Assembly: GCA_019914995.1 (NCBI GenBank)
Contig: CM034136.1
Location: 2,743,270 to 2,807,269 of the forward strand
Direction of reading: 5' to 3'
DNA from: Acanthochlamys bracteata
Taxonomy: Eukaryota > Streptophyta > Magnoliopsida > Pandanales > Velloziaceae
DNA: 64,000 nt
In this document: in pieces, positions 47,293-58,250 of the stretch
Layout: every line of letters begins with the position of its first letter
How positions within the stretch are numbered: position 1 is the first letter of the stretch
Made by a program: the position numbers and the translations under genes
The notes under the pieces: model-generated
Seen by the model: only the letters and a program-made list of their open reading frames with translations
Told to the model about the DNA's origin: nothing
Database searches by the model: none

Positions 47293-47304
47293 TGGTACCA
47301 GAGC
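47293..47304 (+). other. Retrotransposon primer binding site (Met-tRNA type)
   Basis: TGGTACCAGAGC differs by one base from the common plant PBS TGGTATCAGAGC and sits about 107 bp after a TATA box and before gag, as expected. Confidence 0.75.
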
Positions 47305-47748
47305 AGGTTCCATGAAGACTCACCAATCTACTTCACCAAACTCTCCAAAAATACCTACACCAACCATTACCATGAGAGACATCATACCAAATCCCAATTC
47401 CCCCAAATTAGTTCAAATAAAAGAAGAACCTACCCTACGAGATTAGATGCAACGCATAGCCAATACTTTGGAACAACTTCTGGAGATTCTCATATTGTTG
47501 AAAACCTATTTGGAGTTGAACCAAAATAAAATTTCCAGCCCTAACAGCAAGTAGTGAGAGAAGGCTGAGTCCAACTCCAAACAAAAATTGGGAGAAATGC
47601 CAACCACCAGCAAAAACCATATGCCATCTACTATATAACAAACAAGTCACTCATTGCCCTATCAAAATCCCTTGTTCTAGAAAAACCCTTACAATCAAAC
47701 AAGAACAAACCACATAACCACCCAACTCCCTTGTTTGCTAAACAGCAG

Positions 47749-49130
47749 ACAATGGAGCATCCACCTAATTCCAGGATTCCAAACCATTACCCAGCCTATG
47801 GAAATCAACCAAGCTTCTCCAGCTACAACTCCACGCATCAAAGAGGGGGCCAATCCAATCAACAACAGCCTTGGGAACAATTCAACACAGGAAGTAGGGA
47901 AAAGCACAAGTTTCCTTATTTCAGTGGGAGGGGACCTAATGAATGGATTTATTCGGCGGACAAGTACTTCATGTATTATCATACCCCTCATTGGGATCGA
48001 GTTAACATAGCTACCATGTATTTGCAAGACGAAGCAAATTGTTGGTACCAAAGTTTTGAATAAGACCGTTCCCAACATACGTAGGAAGAACTTAAGGATG
48101 CAATTATCCTAAGGTTTGGGCCAAACGCATTTGGCAACCCCAGTTTCTCCCTATAGCAACTCAAGCAAACAGGGTTCATTAGGGATTACCTGGAGGCTTT
48201 TGAAGAACTACGGACACGTGTCCCTTATACCACGGAGCAGGATTTGATTGGACGATTTTGTGGAGAACTAAACCGCAAGCTAGCCATAGATGTTATGGCA
48301 GACCGTCCACAAGATTTGCAGACAACATACATGCTGGCTAAGATGTATGACTTCAAAACATCTTCGGACTCATCCAGCACTAGAACAGAGAAGGGTGCAG
48401 TTCATAGAACTCCAGCATCAAATTTTATAGGTGCTCGGACAGCAAGTGAGAGTGCAAATAACCAACAGAATGCTCCAGTAACCAGGCAAATCGCCCATTC
48501 AAAGAGTTCTAAGTTGTCAGTCGCTGAGATAAACTCCTAACGCACAAAAGGGCTATGCTTCTACTGTGACGATAAGTATGTACCTGGACATAAATGAGTA
48601 GCACGCTTATACTCCATTGAGGTCTTTTGTGCAGACGAAACCGAAATCAATGAGGACAGCCCAGAGGAAGAGGAGACGATAGAAGATGCCACAATATCAT
48701 TGAGTGCGATGAATGGAATGGTAGGCCCTCAAACCTTATGAGTTGTGGGAAAAATCAAGAGAGAAGAGGTGTTCATCCTGATTGATTCAGGTAGCACCCA
48801 CAATTTCATCTCTTACACTTTGGCAAAACACTTAAAATTGGCGGCTACTCCCGTCAGACCACTGAAGGTTGAACTAGCAGGTGGTAGCACCCATTCAATA
48901 GAGGTTACGCACAAGAATATTCCCCTATCAGTTCAAAACGTGGAAATAGTGGTCGAAGCCTACCCATTTGCCTTGGGAGGGATGGATTTGATCCTGGGAA
49001 TGCAATGGCTTGAGAGCTTAGGTGAGGTGATATTCGATTAGCGTAAATCTGAGATGCGATTTTCAGTGCGAGGTCAAGAGTTCGTACTGAAGGGCATTAG
49101 AGGGGAAAAGGTTTCTCAGACAACCTGCCC
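47749..49130 (+). pseudogene. Degenerate gag-protease of the plus-strand gypsy element
   Basis: A single reading frame is interrupted only by nonsense codons. The gag core reads HKFPYFSGRGPNEWIYSADK and TMYLQDEANCWYQSFE, followed by LIGRFCGELNRKLAIDVM. A knuckle remnant CFYCDDKYVPGHK has lost its final Cys to a stop. The aspartic protease segment reads VFILIDSGSTHNFIS (active-site DSGS), then GGMDLILGMQWLESLGEV. Several stops match Trp or Arg codons in the neighbouring minus-strand element. The polyprotein is non-functional. Confidence 0.85.
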
Positions 49131-49200
49131 AAAGAAAAAATATTTTTGCTACATGATCTATATATTCGGTTGAATATTTGTAGAAATTATTTTATCTCAA

Positions 49201-49361
49201 ACAACCTGCCCAAAGAGAAACCAAGTGATGATCAGTATTAGTTGCTGCAGAACGAAAGGCCATCAAGCTAGCGAAGGAGTTTCTAAAGACAGTACTACTA
49301 CTATTGCTTCAAAATGCTAAGATAACATGATTCAATAAGTCACCCCCATTAATTTTGATCG
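49201..49361. other. Junction between the two truncated retroelements
   Basis: Short sequence between the truncated ends of the plus- and minus-strand gypsy elements. The phrase ACAACCTGCCCAAAGA occurs at about 49119 and 49200, marking a short duplication at the break. Confidence 0.4.
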
Positions 49362-50440
49362 TCAGGGAAATATCAGTATGTTTGCAACTACAACAATTAG
49401 TAAATATATTGTGTCCTTGATTGTATATTTGTCCTTGATTGTAATAGAGTTTAGAACACGATAATCGACAGAGAAACGCCAAGTGCCATCTTTTTTCTTG
49501 ACGAGTAAAACAGGTAAAGAGAATGCAGAATTACTTGGTCTGATTATCCCTTGCTGAAGCATCTCCTGCACGGTGCGTTCGATTTCCGCTTTTTGAATAT
49601 GAGGGTAACGGTAAGGACAAACACTAGTAGGTGCTGCCCCAGGAAATAATGGTATACCGTGGTCTAGAGAGCGCTGAGGTGGGAACCCGAGAATAGGTTT
49701 GGAGACCGAACTGTGTGCATCTAACAGTTGTTGCAGATCTGGAGGATGATGTGCCACTTTCTCCGTTGGTGGTAAGGCAGCCATTAGGCGTATAGAGCAT
49801 AAGGTTGAACCCTGCAGTAGGCTAGTCAATCTGGAAACACCTCCCTCGCGAATTCCCTGAAGAACAAAGTCCTTTCCAGACAAGGAAAATTACATATCTA
49901 ATCATTTCCAATTACAAACAACATCTCTTAAGCTCTCAAGCCATTGAATACTCAAAACTAAATCCATGCCTCGTAACGAAAATGGATATGCATCGACGTA
50001 TAATTGAGCACCTTGAATTGTAAGAGGAATTTGTCTATACATTACCTCAATGGAAAGGGGTCTCCCATCCGCGAGTTCCACGTTGAGGGTGCGGACCCTT
50101 GTGCTTCGTAGCTGTAGTTGTTTTGCAAGTCTCTTAGTGATAAAATTATGAGTGCTGCCAGAGTCAATCAATATGAACACATCCAGATTTTTAATCTTTT
50201 CCACAACTCGTATGGTCTGTGGACCTATTAAGCTATGAATGGCACTTAGGGAGAGAGTTGCATTTGTAGGCTGCTCATTATCAACTTCAAAGTCAACCTC
50301 GTCAAAGTCATCGTCATTGCTTGAGATTGAGTAAAATTTGGTGATGCATTTATGCCCTCGTTCGAATTTGGCATCACAGTAAAAACAAAGACCCTTAGCT
50401 AGTCGGGCATTGATCTCAGCAACGGATAATTATGAACAAA
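49362..50440 (-). pseudogene. pol fragment: zinc knuckle, protease, start of reverse transcriptase
   Basis: The frame from about 50440 reads SVAEINARLAKG, a complete knuckle CFYCDAKFERGHKC and a protease with VFILIDSGSTHNFIT and GMDLVLSIQWLESLRDV. After stop codons near 49902 the same frame continues with [13 protein letters not shown] and, further on, RT motifs [18 protein letters not shown] and [17 protein letters not shown] ends at about 49362, before the catalytic YxDD box. It is non-functional. Confidence 0.88.
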
Positions 50441-50464
50441 ATTTAGAAGGCAGTTGTTGGTAGA

Positions 50465-51709
50465 TTAATATGCACCAGCGCTGGTGTGAGAGTACTGTGG
50501 ACTAGCAAGCGATGCGGGAAAGTGTAGCGAGCTCTGTTTGGATGAAGTAAATCGTCCAGATCTCATTGCAGGCTGATCTAAGGCAAGTTTCTGCTCAAAC
50601 AGACGAGCTAGCCGATATGCTTCTTGTAACGTCGTAGGACGACATGCCATTACATCTAATGCAATCTTTTGAGATAGTCCCCCACAATACCTTCCAATGA
50701 GACCATTCTCATCAGAAGTTGATAGTCGTATCCGAAGATCCTCAAAGGCTGCTTGGTACTCCGCAACTGACCCTTTTTGGGCTAATTAGTGCAGAGCATA
50801 ACTGGGATCTCCTAATGCAGTTGGCCCGAAACGATGGAGAAGAGTATTGGAGAATTCATCCCAGGAGTGCATTGGTTTGTATCGCTCAAAATTTTGATAC
50901 CAATGGTTAGCTTCGCCAAGCAAGTACATGGCGGTAATAGAGACCCTTTCTTCAAGTGAAATATTGTAAAATTTGAAATATTTGTCTGCCGAGTACAACC
51001 ATTCACAAGGCTCAGTACCGTCAAAAGATGGAAATTTATGCCGCCCACGATAGTGATTGTTGTGAGATTCTGAGGGACTGGAATGCATGATTGTAGGGGT
51101 TTGTATGTGGTGCTGGTTAGTAGTGAGTTGTGGTAGAAATTTGGTACCGACAGAGGTTGTTTGGGCTGCGGTGTTTTGTACGTTGTTGCTGGATTTGGTG
51201 GGCAGCTGAGTTTGTGAACTCGGTGTAGGTAGTAATGGTGGTTGATTGGAGAGAATAAGAACATGATTGGTCGGGGCATTGTTAGTAGTAGTAACAGTAG
51301 TGGGTTGTGAAGCCAGTAAGGAGATTGTAGGGTTGGGTTGGGTGAGATTTGTTGCCAAGGTTTGGCCGGCATTCTCGTTGCGGCTACGCATCCACTCTTG
51401 AATGAGTTGACGCATCTCCGTGAGTTCTGCGTTCATTTGTGCAATCATTAATGTGAAGTTAGTTGCAAGGATATGGTATTGCTCTTGCCAATTAACTTCT
51501 CCTTGTGATCGAGAAGCAGATGCCGGTGATAAGGGTCGCTGTAAAAAATTTCCTGCATTTACCGATGGTGTCGATGTCAAAGATTTGGGAGATTCGGGCA
51601 TAGCAGAAGTTGTAGGATCCGCAGGATCGTTGGCTCTTGATACCACTTGTTGTGTTTTCATGTTGAAAACACAAGGATGTGTTGGAAGTCTGGAGGAGGA
51701 TGAAGACAA
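50465..51709 (-). pseudogene. gag of the minus-strand gypsy element
   Basis: An open frame of 307 codons from 51709 has a Ser/Thr/Pro-rich N-terminal half and a C-terminal gag core: HKFPSFDGTEPCEWLYSADK, ITAMYLLGEANHWYQNFER and SWDEFSNTLLHRFGP. A stop at 50786 interrupts it. The same frame then continues EYQAAFEDLRIRLS, GLIGRYCGGL and AYRLARLFEQKLALDQ to about 50465. A frameshift separates it from the pol part. Confidence 0.85.
51633..51645 (-). other. Primer binding site of the minus-strand element
   Basis: The minus strand reads TGGTATCAAGAGC, the Met-tRNA type PBS found in plant LTR elements. It lies within the 5' part of the 307-codon frame, so either gag starts at a later ATG or this frame extends into leader sequence. 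Confidence 0.7.
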
Positions 51710-51886
51710 GCTTAGTAAAAGGTGTGTAAAACATAAAGGAGGCGCAGCAGTAGAAAAAGGAAAACATATTCGCTGCTTAGGGCATACATGTATATATCTA
51801 TTTATACTCTTGTATCATACAAGAGTTTATTCATGACTTAACTACCTTCCTAATACAAGAATTTACTTATGGTAATTCTTGCTACA

Positions 51887-53029
51887 AAATGTTATTGTGA
51901 TCTTTTACTTCTAATTAAGGGCATGACTGATATAATTGCTCTATATATGGCTGGCCTCAAATTATGCATCCTGGACAGTTAGCATGTTTGTTTGTTATGC
52001 GCCTTGGCCGAGCTGCTGGTGCAACAAAATATTTTATAGAAACAAATGATCAATCATCCTCATATAAATCTCTCAAGGTAAGTGATCCACATGAATTTAT
52101 TTTTAAAATATTTACCACTGTGACGCATTCTCATTTTGGCAATGAAGTCTTTATTAGAAAATAATATATGAATACTTAATGTGTTTAAATTTTTTAGAAG
52201 TTAGCATTCCTCATTTATGAGTACATACTAATTTCAACACCCAACCAATATGGGACTATTAAAGAGCGTGAGTAGTTAAACCTATCAAGTTAGGATCCAG
52301 TTGGCCCAACCTAAAACAACTTGCTAACCCGTTTTTCATTTAGATACCATCCCAAACTCCTATATTACTAACACGATCTTATCCCATCAAATTAGTCCGT
52401 CTTTCACTCGGACCCACTAAGCCGTATACTTTACTATTTTAAGCCTAGTCTAATTTGGAAGCCCAATAGATACCATACAATGAACGGGATTACAAGTCAT
52501 TTTCAGCAAACCTAAAGGCTTATGACGGCTTTTATTGATCAAGAGTAGGCTTTGAGCAATTGATAATGCTCGGTTTAGATTCTTTTCCTTTGTTATTTAA
52601 TTCATTTGGACAATGTTTTTGTTATTTAATATTAACTTATGCTTGCATATATATTTAAATATAGTTCCAAAGTAGGTTGTATTAATTATTGTTTCTAGGT
52701 TGGTTAACTGCTTAATTTAAGTCTTTAAAGATATCGTAAGAAAAAATATGTTAACAACTGCATATAAGTAGCTACCTAGGAAGCAGATAAATTAATTTAG
52801 TACAGTATGAAACTAATAACTTGTAGAAAAAACAAATATGTCATCTTCTATTCCATAAAATGAGAGTGATTAACCATGCAAATGAAAGTAATTAATAGGT
52901 ATAAACCTACCTAAATCAATAGCATATGAAGTAGTTCAAAGTGTTCAAAGGCACACATCCTTTTTCTTGCTGCTCATTGCAAAGATTCATCCCTCATTAC
53001 CTCTGTCAAATTCAAAAAGTTTGGATTCA
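51887..53029. other. Intergenic region, no gene recognised
   Basis: A short open frame at 51964-52164 has no recognisable residues. A slightly GC-richer segment lies at about 52230-52560. No gene or mobile element can be supported. Confidence 0.4.
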
Positions 53030-53039
53030 CCAACTTCTT

Positions 53040-53822
53040 TAAGCAATAGTACTAGTAGTTTGAAGAAAGAAGTATTCACTATATGGATGAAGTCGCTTGT
53101 GTTGAACGGCAATGATTGTACTATCTATGATTAAAACGGGCAATTAGCTTACCGTGTTGACAACTATGATAGCAAGTGCTCAAGCAAAGTCTATCTGATG
53201 GATCACGGTGGAAAAGTTCTCATCAAGTTCGTAGGACGGCATGAATATATAGGTGACTTAGTTAATTACTTGATATTGTTTGTCAATTTTATGTCGCGTG
53301 ATTAAAAGGTATATACGTGTTCGTATATGTTAATTTGTGGTGATATGTATAAATTGAGGTTTTTGGTAGATGAGAAGGTTATTGATATCACAGTGGTGCT
53401 TAAGAAGGAGTGAGTCCATGGTTAAAAGTTAAGAGACAATGTGAAGCGTTAACTAAAGACAGTTGCCCTTCTTGTGAAGTCTCAGACACTATTTTAGAGT
53501 GGTTCATTAGTTATAACATCGAATGAATGATGAAGGAAAAATCATCATACAAAATAGTCAATTTTTTAGGAAAAATCGTCGTAGAGGTAAAGTAATTAAT
53601 TTATGAGCTATTTCTCATTATTCTAATATTAGATTTTGTTCAGTAAATTTGCGTCGATGTTAGTTAATGCGATGCATAACAAGTTACCGGGAAAGTAACG
53701 ACTTCTGGAATTACCTTGAGTGAGGATGTATTTAATCTTCGCATTACACTGAATGTTGATCATTCTTTAATCATGGAAATGGTGGTTATACAAGGTCTAA
53801 TGAGCCATAACTTGTGAAATGT
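53040..53822 (+). pseudogene. LURP-one-related (LOR) protein pseudogene
   Basis: Plus-strand translation gives VFTIWMKSLVLNGNDCTIYD, a stop codon, then NGQLAYRVDNYDSK, SKVYLMDHGGKVLIKF (about 53070-53230). Further on is an intron-like gap, then SEDVFNLRITLNVDHSLIME and MVVIQGLM near 53725-53805. These match the start, middle and C-terminal strand-helix of plant LOR (tubby-like fold, PF04525) proteins. The stop at the YD*NG position and several later stops show decay. LOR proteins include LURP1, a basal-defence protein; no function is expected here. Confidence 0.8.
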
Positions 53823-55973
53823 GTTCATATTATTTCTTTACTTTTAGACAAAAAACAAAGTTAATGAAGGAGTTCTTCTAATTGAAGTTTCCTGTAAAGA
53901 AGGGAGGAATGAGAAAGAAGTAGCGAGTTTAAGTTTCTGAAGTGTTTCCAAGATTTCTAGCATTGCTTAATTAATCTCCCTATTTTTAATTCCTCTTATT
54001 TCCAAGATAGAAAAAAGCAAAGGTATGTTTCATGTCCTTAGAAGTAATTTTTCAGTGGATACAACATATATCAAGTAGCCAATTGCAGTTATTTTTCTAC
54101 AGATGGATGATTTTCTTGCTTTTTCTTTCTTCTTTTTTTGCGAATGTGTGTCTATATTCGTAGATTTGTACTTGTTTCCTAGAAACTATGTGCTTCGAAA
54201 GGACGACAAAATTGATTTCCATTAATACTCGTCTCTAGTTAGATCAACTTTCAAATACAGATAGGCATGGAAGACCCTTTTTAGAGAGAATAGAGTCTAT
54301 CTATAAATTTAAAAATTGATAGCTTTTTCTCTAGCAACAAATTCAACTAAGACTAAAATAACTCCTAAAAAACTCGTTCTACACCTTTACTCAAACAGAC
54401 ATTTCCGTTTAACAATTCTAAACATAGCAGCAACCCCGAATATGTGTTATGGATGGTCATCGTATGGAATACATACAAAAATATAATGATATGTAGGCAA
54501 GGTTGTACAACAGATTGTTTGATGAAGATAACGTCCATCAAACGTACCTTTTTTGTAAAAAAAAAAGAAAAGAATATGCTAATTAAAGTAATTTTTTAGT
54601 TCCTTAAAAAGTTTCCTTATAAATAAACTAGTTGGTTCAATAATACGACTTTAGAGATCAACAAACTGAAAGAAATAACAATATGCAAGAAACACAAGAT
54701 TCGCCTAATTAGATCATCTGGCCACAGACTGAAACGGTAATGTTGGTGTTTAAAATATATGGGCATAACTTGAGCTAAACCTAAAATCCTAATAGGTCAT
54801 ATTGAGAATCTTGTAATCCCCGCCTGGAAATGCAAATTGAAATATGCACACGGGTGCTCAATCCATCATTTCCTTTTCAAATTTAACCATGCATAGCAGT
54901 TGTAGATAGCAACACAAATTAGCAAATGTTTTGAGTTTTACAAAAGCAACATATGCAAAATTAATTAACCAAGCAAACTATACTATTTAAAACTAATACT
55001 TTGTCTATTGACACCTAAACTGAGCAAAATAAAAAGCTAAAATGTCTAAAACTTCTATATATTGCCAATATGATCTGAGGATATTTCATCCAATAGTTTG
55101 TAAAAGATTTCATACAACGAATGTACATACAAGAGTAGACATGTATGTTTAATCACAACAAAGTTTATCATTTTTTTTTCAAGATAACATATGTTTAGTA
55201 TGTTACGGAGATGAACATGTCAATAAACATACAAAAACATGTCTTATGCAGACTTGTGTTAGAGCAGTATAACATATGGATATTAACATATTCAGCCATT
55301 ATAAATATGCTATAATAGCAAGTATATATCATGAATATGAAAGAACAGAGCGACACAACAATACAAAGGTATCCCAAATTTTTGTACCTTTCAAATACGA
55401 CAATTTCAGGAATAGAGTGAAATTTATACCTCATCCTTCTATACTTTGAAACCTTCTACGGTGTGTTTTCCATGCGCTTGGATCCCTTCCCATAAACATC
55501 ATTATTGGAACGAAAGCAATAATGCTATCCGCACAATTAGTAAGGAAACAAAATAACCAATCATATGAGACATTATGAAGTACGAAAAAAATTTCGTTAA
55601 CTATTTGGCTACCAATTAGGCCACAACATCTTCTGAAGCATCGAGATTTCCATTTATGGCCCATAGGTTTACGAGAAGGGAAATGCGTGACTTATAGGGG
55701 CAACTCGTGAAGCTCTGGTGCTTATTCAAACCCACATATTACAATCGTAATTAATCATATGACACCATGCTCCAACAATTTTTTAGCAAATTAGATACTA
55801 ACTAATAGAACATAGTTAGATATCAAACACTATAAATCTAACAATTTTTATTTGTCCACTAGACATCATTGGTTGATGAAAAAGTGGTATGCTAGAATAT
55901 ATTAGATTCAAGAGCGAGTAGAGTAGATTAATTTTACTTTAAATAAAGATAAGATGAAAATGAAGTTAGGAAA
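53823..55973. other. Intergenic region, no gene recognised
   Basis: AT-rich sequence without recognisable coding regions. The small minus-strand frames at 55195-55664 show no family features and are probably chance. Confidence 0.4.
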
Positions 55974-56215
55974 CATTTGAAAATGCTTATAAAATAGAAC
56001 TTATATAAAATTAAAAATATTTAGAGATATTTTAAAAAACGAGTTTTATTATTTTACCTAAAAAATAATAAAAATAAACAATAATAGATCTTACGACATA
56101 AAACTATTCGATTATTTCTAATATTTTAAATAAAGTTTGTGTAAAATATTATAGAAATTTATTAAAACGTAAAATGAAAAATTAGAATGAAACACTCTCC
56201 AATTGTACCACCAAA
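55974..56215. repeat. MITE-like element, possible diverged GTTTGG-family copy
   Basis: A ~240-bp AT-rich block with GGAAACATTTGAAAATGCTT at the left and AATTGTACCACCAAAT at the right. The internal phrase AAAAAATAATAAAAATAAAC followed by ATCTTACGACATA resembles the TACGTA and TTATTATTTTT block of the family. The ends are eroded. Confidence 0.35.
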
Positions 56216-56229
56216 TGAGCTCTTAATTT

Positions 56230-57010
56230 ATTAGAGACTTTAATAATCAATTAACTTAAACTTTTAATTCAGACTGAGCTTTCTTGTGTATAAACCATAC
56301 CTTTCAAGTGCGCTATCTTAATTAGCTCCTACGGTGATGTAGGACTTTAATAGTTGTATCAGAGCCAATAATTTGACTAAAAATCTCGTGCACATATAAG
56401 TTCTTACTGACAGTACGCGAATAGGTTAAGAACAGTTTGACTCACATAAACTTTCGCATAGTGTGAGCAAGGATTCAGAAAAAGTTAAGTTCTGATAACT
56501 AACTATAGTTGTATAAGAACGGTGTGCAGGCGAATCAATGTTATAGTTTTAATTGTGTAGGTTAGAGCATCATGATTCGTCAGTTTCCGCATAGTGAGTA
56601 AAAATTTAGAGCAAATTGAGCTCTGAAGACTAGCTCTTTATGCGCCGTAATAGTACTTAAGGCTAAGAGGTTGAAATTCTGAACTATCGACATAGTTGGT
56701 GCGCAACACAATACTCGAATGAGGAGAAATATAAAGGACTCACTCTTGGAAGAAATTGTTAGATTAAAAAATGAGTAGATGAGCCCCATATTGAATAAAA
56801 ATATTATAAAGAAGTTAATTTATTATGAGTTCTATAACCCATTAGTTTAAACTTTTGATTGGAATAAGATAAGATAAGATAAAAGAAAAAGTTGATGTAT
56901 TAAGATTTATATAATCCATTGGTTTAAACTTTTGATTAGATTAAGCTTTCTAGTATATGGACCGAACTCTCGCATGCCTTATTCTAATTAGCTCTTTCAG
57001 GTGTTGTATC
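56230..57010. repeat. LTR- or TRIM-like fragments in direct repeat
   Basis: Related phrases recur: TTAACTTAAACTTTTAATTC, TTAGTTTAAACTTTTGATTG and TTGGTTTAAACTTTTGATTA, with AGCTTTCT.GT.TA and TAATTAGCTC. Near 56350 is TTGTATCAGAGCC, which resembles a Met-tRNA primer site. No coding sequence is present and the boundaries are unclear. Confidence 0.35.
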
Positions 57011-58106
57011 TTCCCAACAAAATTCATGTAATTGCAATTGATATTAGGAAGAAGAGAACAACCTAGTGCTTTTTTATCACTCTTTCAATTATCAATTCTT
57101 TGTTGCTCGGAAAACATCAAGCCTTAAACATCAAAGAAGCTTCACCATTAGATGTTAGCACAAAATTTAAAGCCCAAAAAGTCATTGGGCTATACTTAAT
57201 AGCCAACTCTTGAACAATTTCAACATTTTGTTGCATAACAGTAGAGTTGTTTTAAGAGATATCATGCAACCTATCACTTGTTTTTTGCAATAGACATAAA
57301 GTATGCTAGACATTGAAAGAAGAGTGAAACCTAAGATGTTTTAAAAGATCGCATTTAATGTTACCTTTCTAGTTCCGTTCCTAAACACCTTTTACAATCG
57401 AATCTTATCATATAACCGACAGGAGATCCAGTGGTTTGTACCATCTCAAAAGTTTCAACCATTTCACCAACTTCATCAATAAATAAACCACTCAAATTTT
57501 AATTCAGAAGCAAGACAATGTTGTTATTCAAACAACTGAATAGACTTTCTGAAACGACAGGCATAGTTGCTAAATCTTTTTATTAACTAATAAATACTCC
57601 GCAAGAGTATTCAACAAGATGATGTATCCAATATGCATTAGCATGTGTATGGCAACATGCAAAGAATATCAAGTCTAAATTGCAGAAAAAATATCTTACT
57701 TTCTAAAAAGCTTCTTCTAAAAGATTTGGCAAATGTCCTAATCATAATCAAATCTAAAAACCTCCCAGAAACTTTGTCTAAGATCCTATATTGTAGTAAA
57801 TTATCAAATTTTTCCACGAAAGGAAGTGCAAAAAATTACGTAAAATTCAGAAAAAATCCAGAAAACATACAATAGCATAATTAGCAATATCATATGTACA
57901 CTAAAATAAAATCCAGAAATCACTGTTAATATACAGAGAAAATCAGGTAAGATGTTGCAAAATCTATTTTGCAAACTCAGACCATTTAATCAATTATTTA
58001 CAAATCAGGCCACTTAATTCAGTATTTACAAGCAAAGGGCCACACAGTTGCAAATAAAATCACTTCATTATAGATTTGAAAAGAGACCACTATGCCTATG
58101 TTTTGT
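57011..58106. other. Intergenic region, no confirmed gene
   Basis: AT-rich. One minus-strand stretch at about 57371-57490 is open and ends at a GT donor, but its family is not recognised. The rest holds nothing identifiable. Confidence 0.35.
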
Positions 58107-58250
58107 GAAATCAATCAACACGGGACTTACAAAATCAGACCACTTCCATTAACTTTACAAGGCAGCTTGTATTTTAAGAAATCAATCAACATGAGACTTA
58201 CAAAATCAGACCACTCCCATTAACTTTACAAGGCCGCCCGTCTCTTAATA
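58107..58250. repeat. 71-bp tandem repeat, two units
   Basis: Two adjacent units start at GAAATCAATCAACA (58107 and 58178). Both contain ACTTACAAAATCAGACCACT and CATTAACTTTACAAGGC. They differ at a few bases. Confidence 0.85.

Larger units (their letters stand above)
47120..49200 (+). mobile_element. Ty3/gypsy-type LTR retrotransposon remnant, plus strand
   Basis: A presumed 5' LTR tail with a TATA box (TATAAATA, 47179-47186) precedes a primer binding site, TGGTACCAGAGC (47293-47304), complementary to initiator Met-tRNA with one change. A degenerate leader, gag and protease follow. The element stops in the region before reverse transcriptase, with no RT, integrase or 3' LTR found. The left LTR boundary was not fixed. 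Confidence 0.75.
49362..51886 (-). mobile_element. Ty3/gypsy-type LTR retrotransposon remnant, minus strand
   Basis: Read leftwards: a presumed short 5' LTR (start near 51886, TATA-like GTATAAATAG complement at about 51799-51808), PBS at 51645-51633, gag, zinc knuckle, protease and the N-terminal part of reverse transcriptase. It ends abruptly at about 49362. Integrase, RNase H and 3' LTR are missing. It belongs to the same lineage as the plus-strand element but is better preserved. Confidence 0.8.

Noticed and set aside
50812..51372. A 186-codon minus-strand frame inside the gag region
   Set aside because: It is an alternative-frame shadow of gag; the gag core motifs are in the other frame.
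55195..55664. Two consecutive minus-strand frames of 77-79 codons
   Set aside because: No recognisable motifs, no splice logic and composition like surrounding AT-rich DNA. Probably chance.
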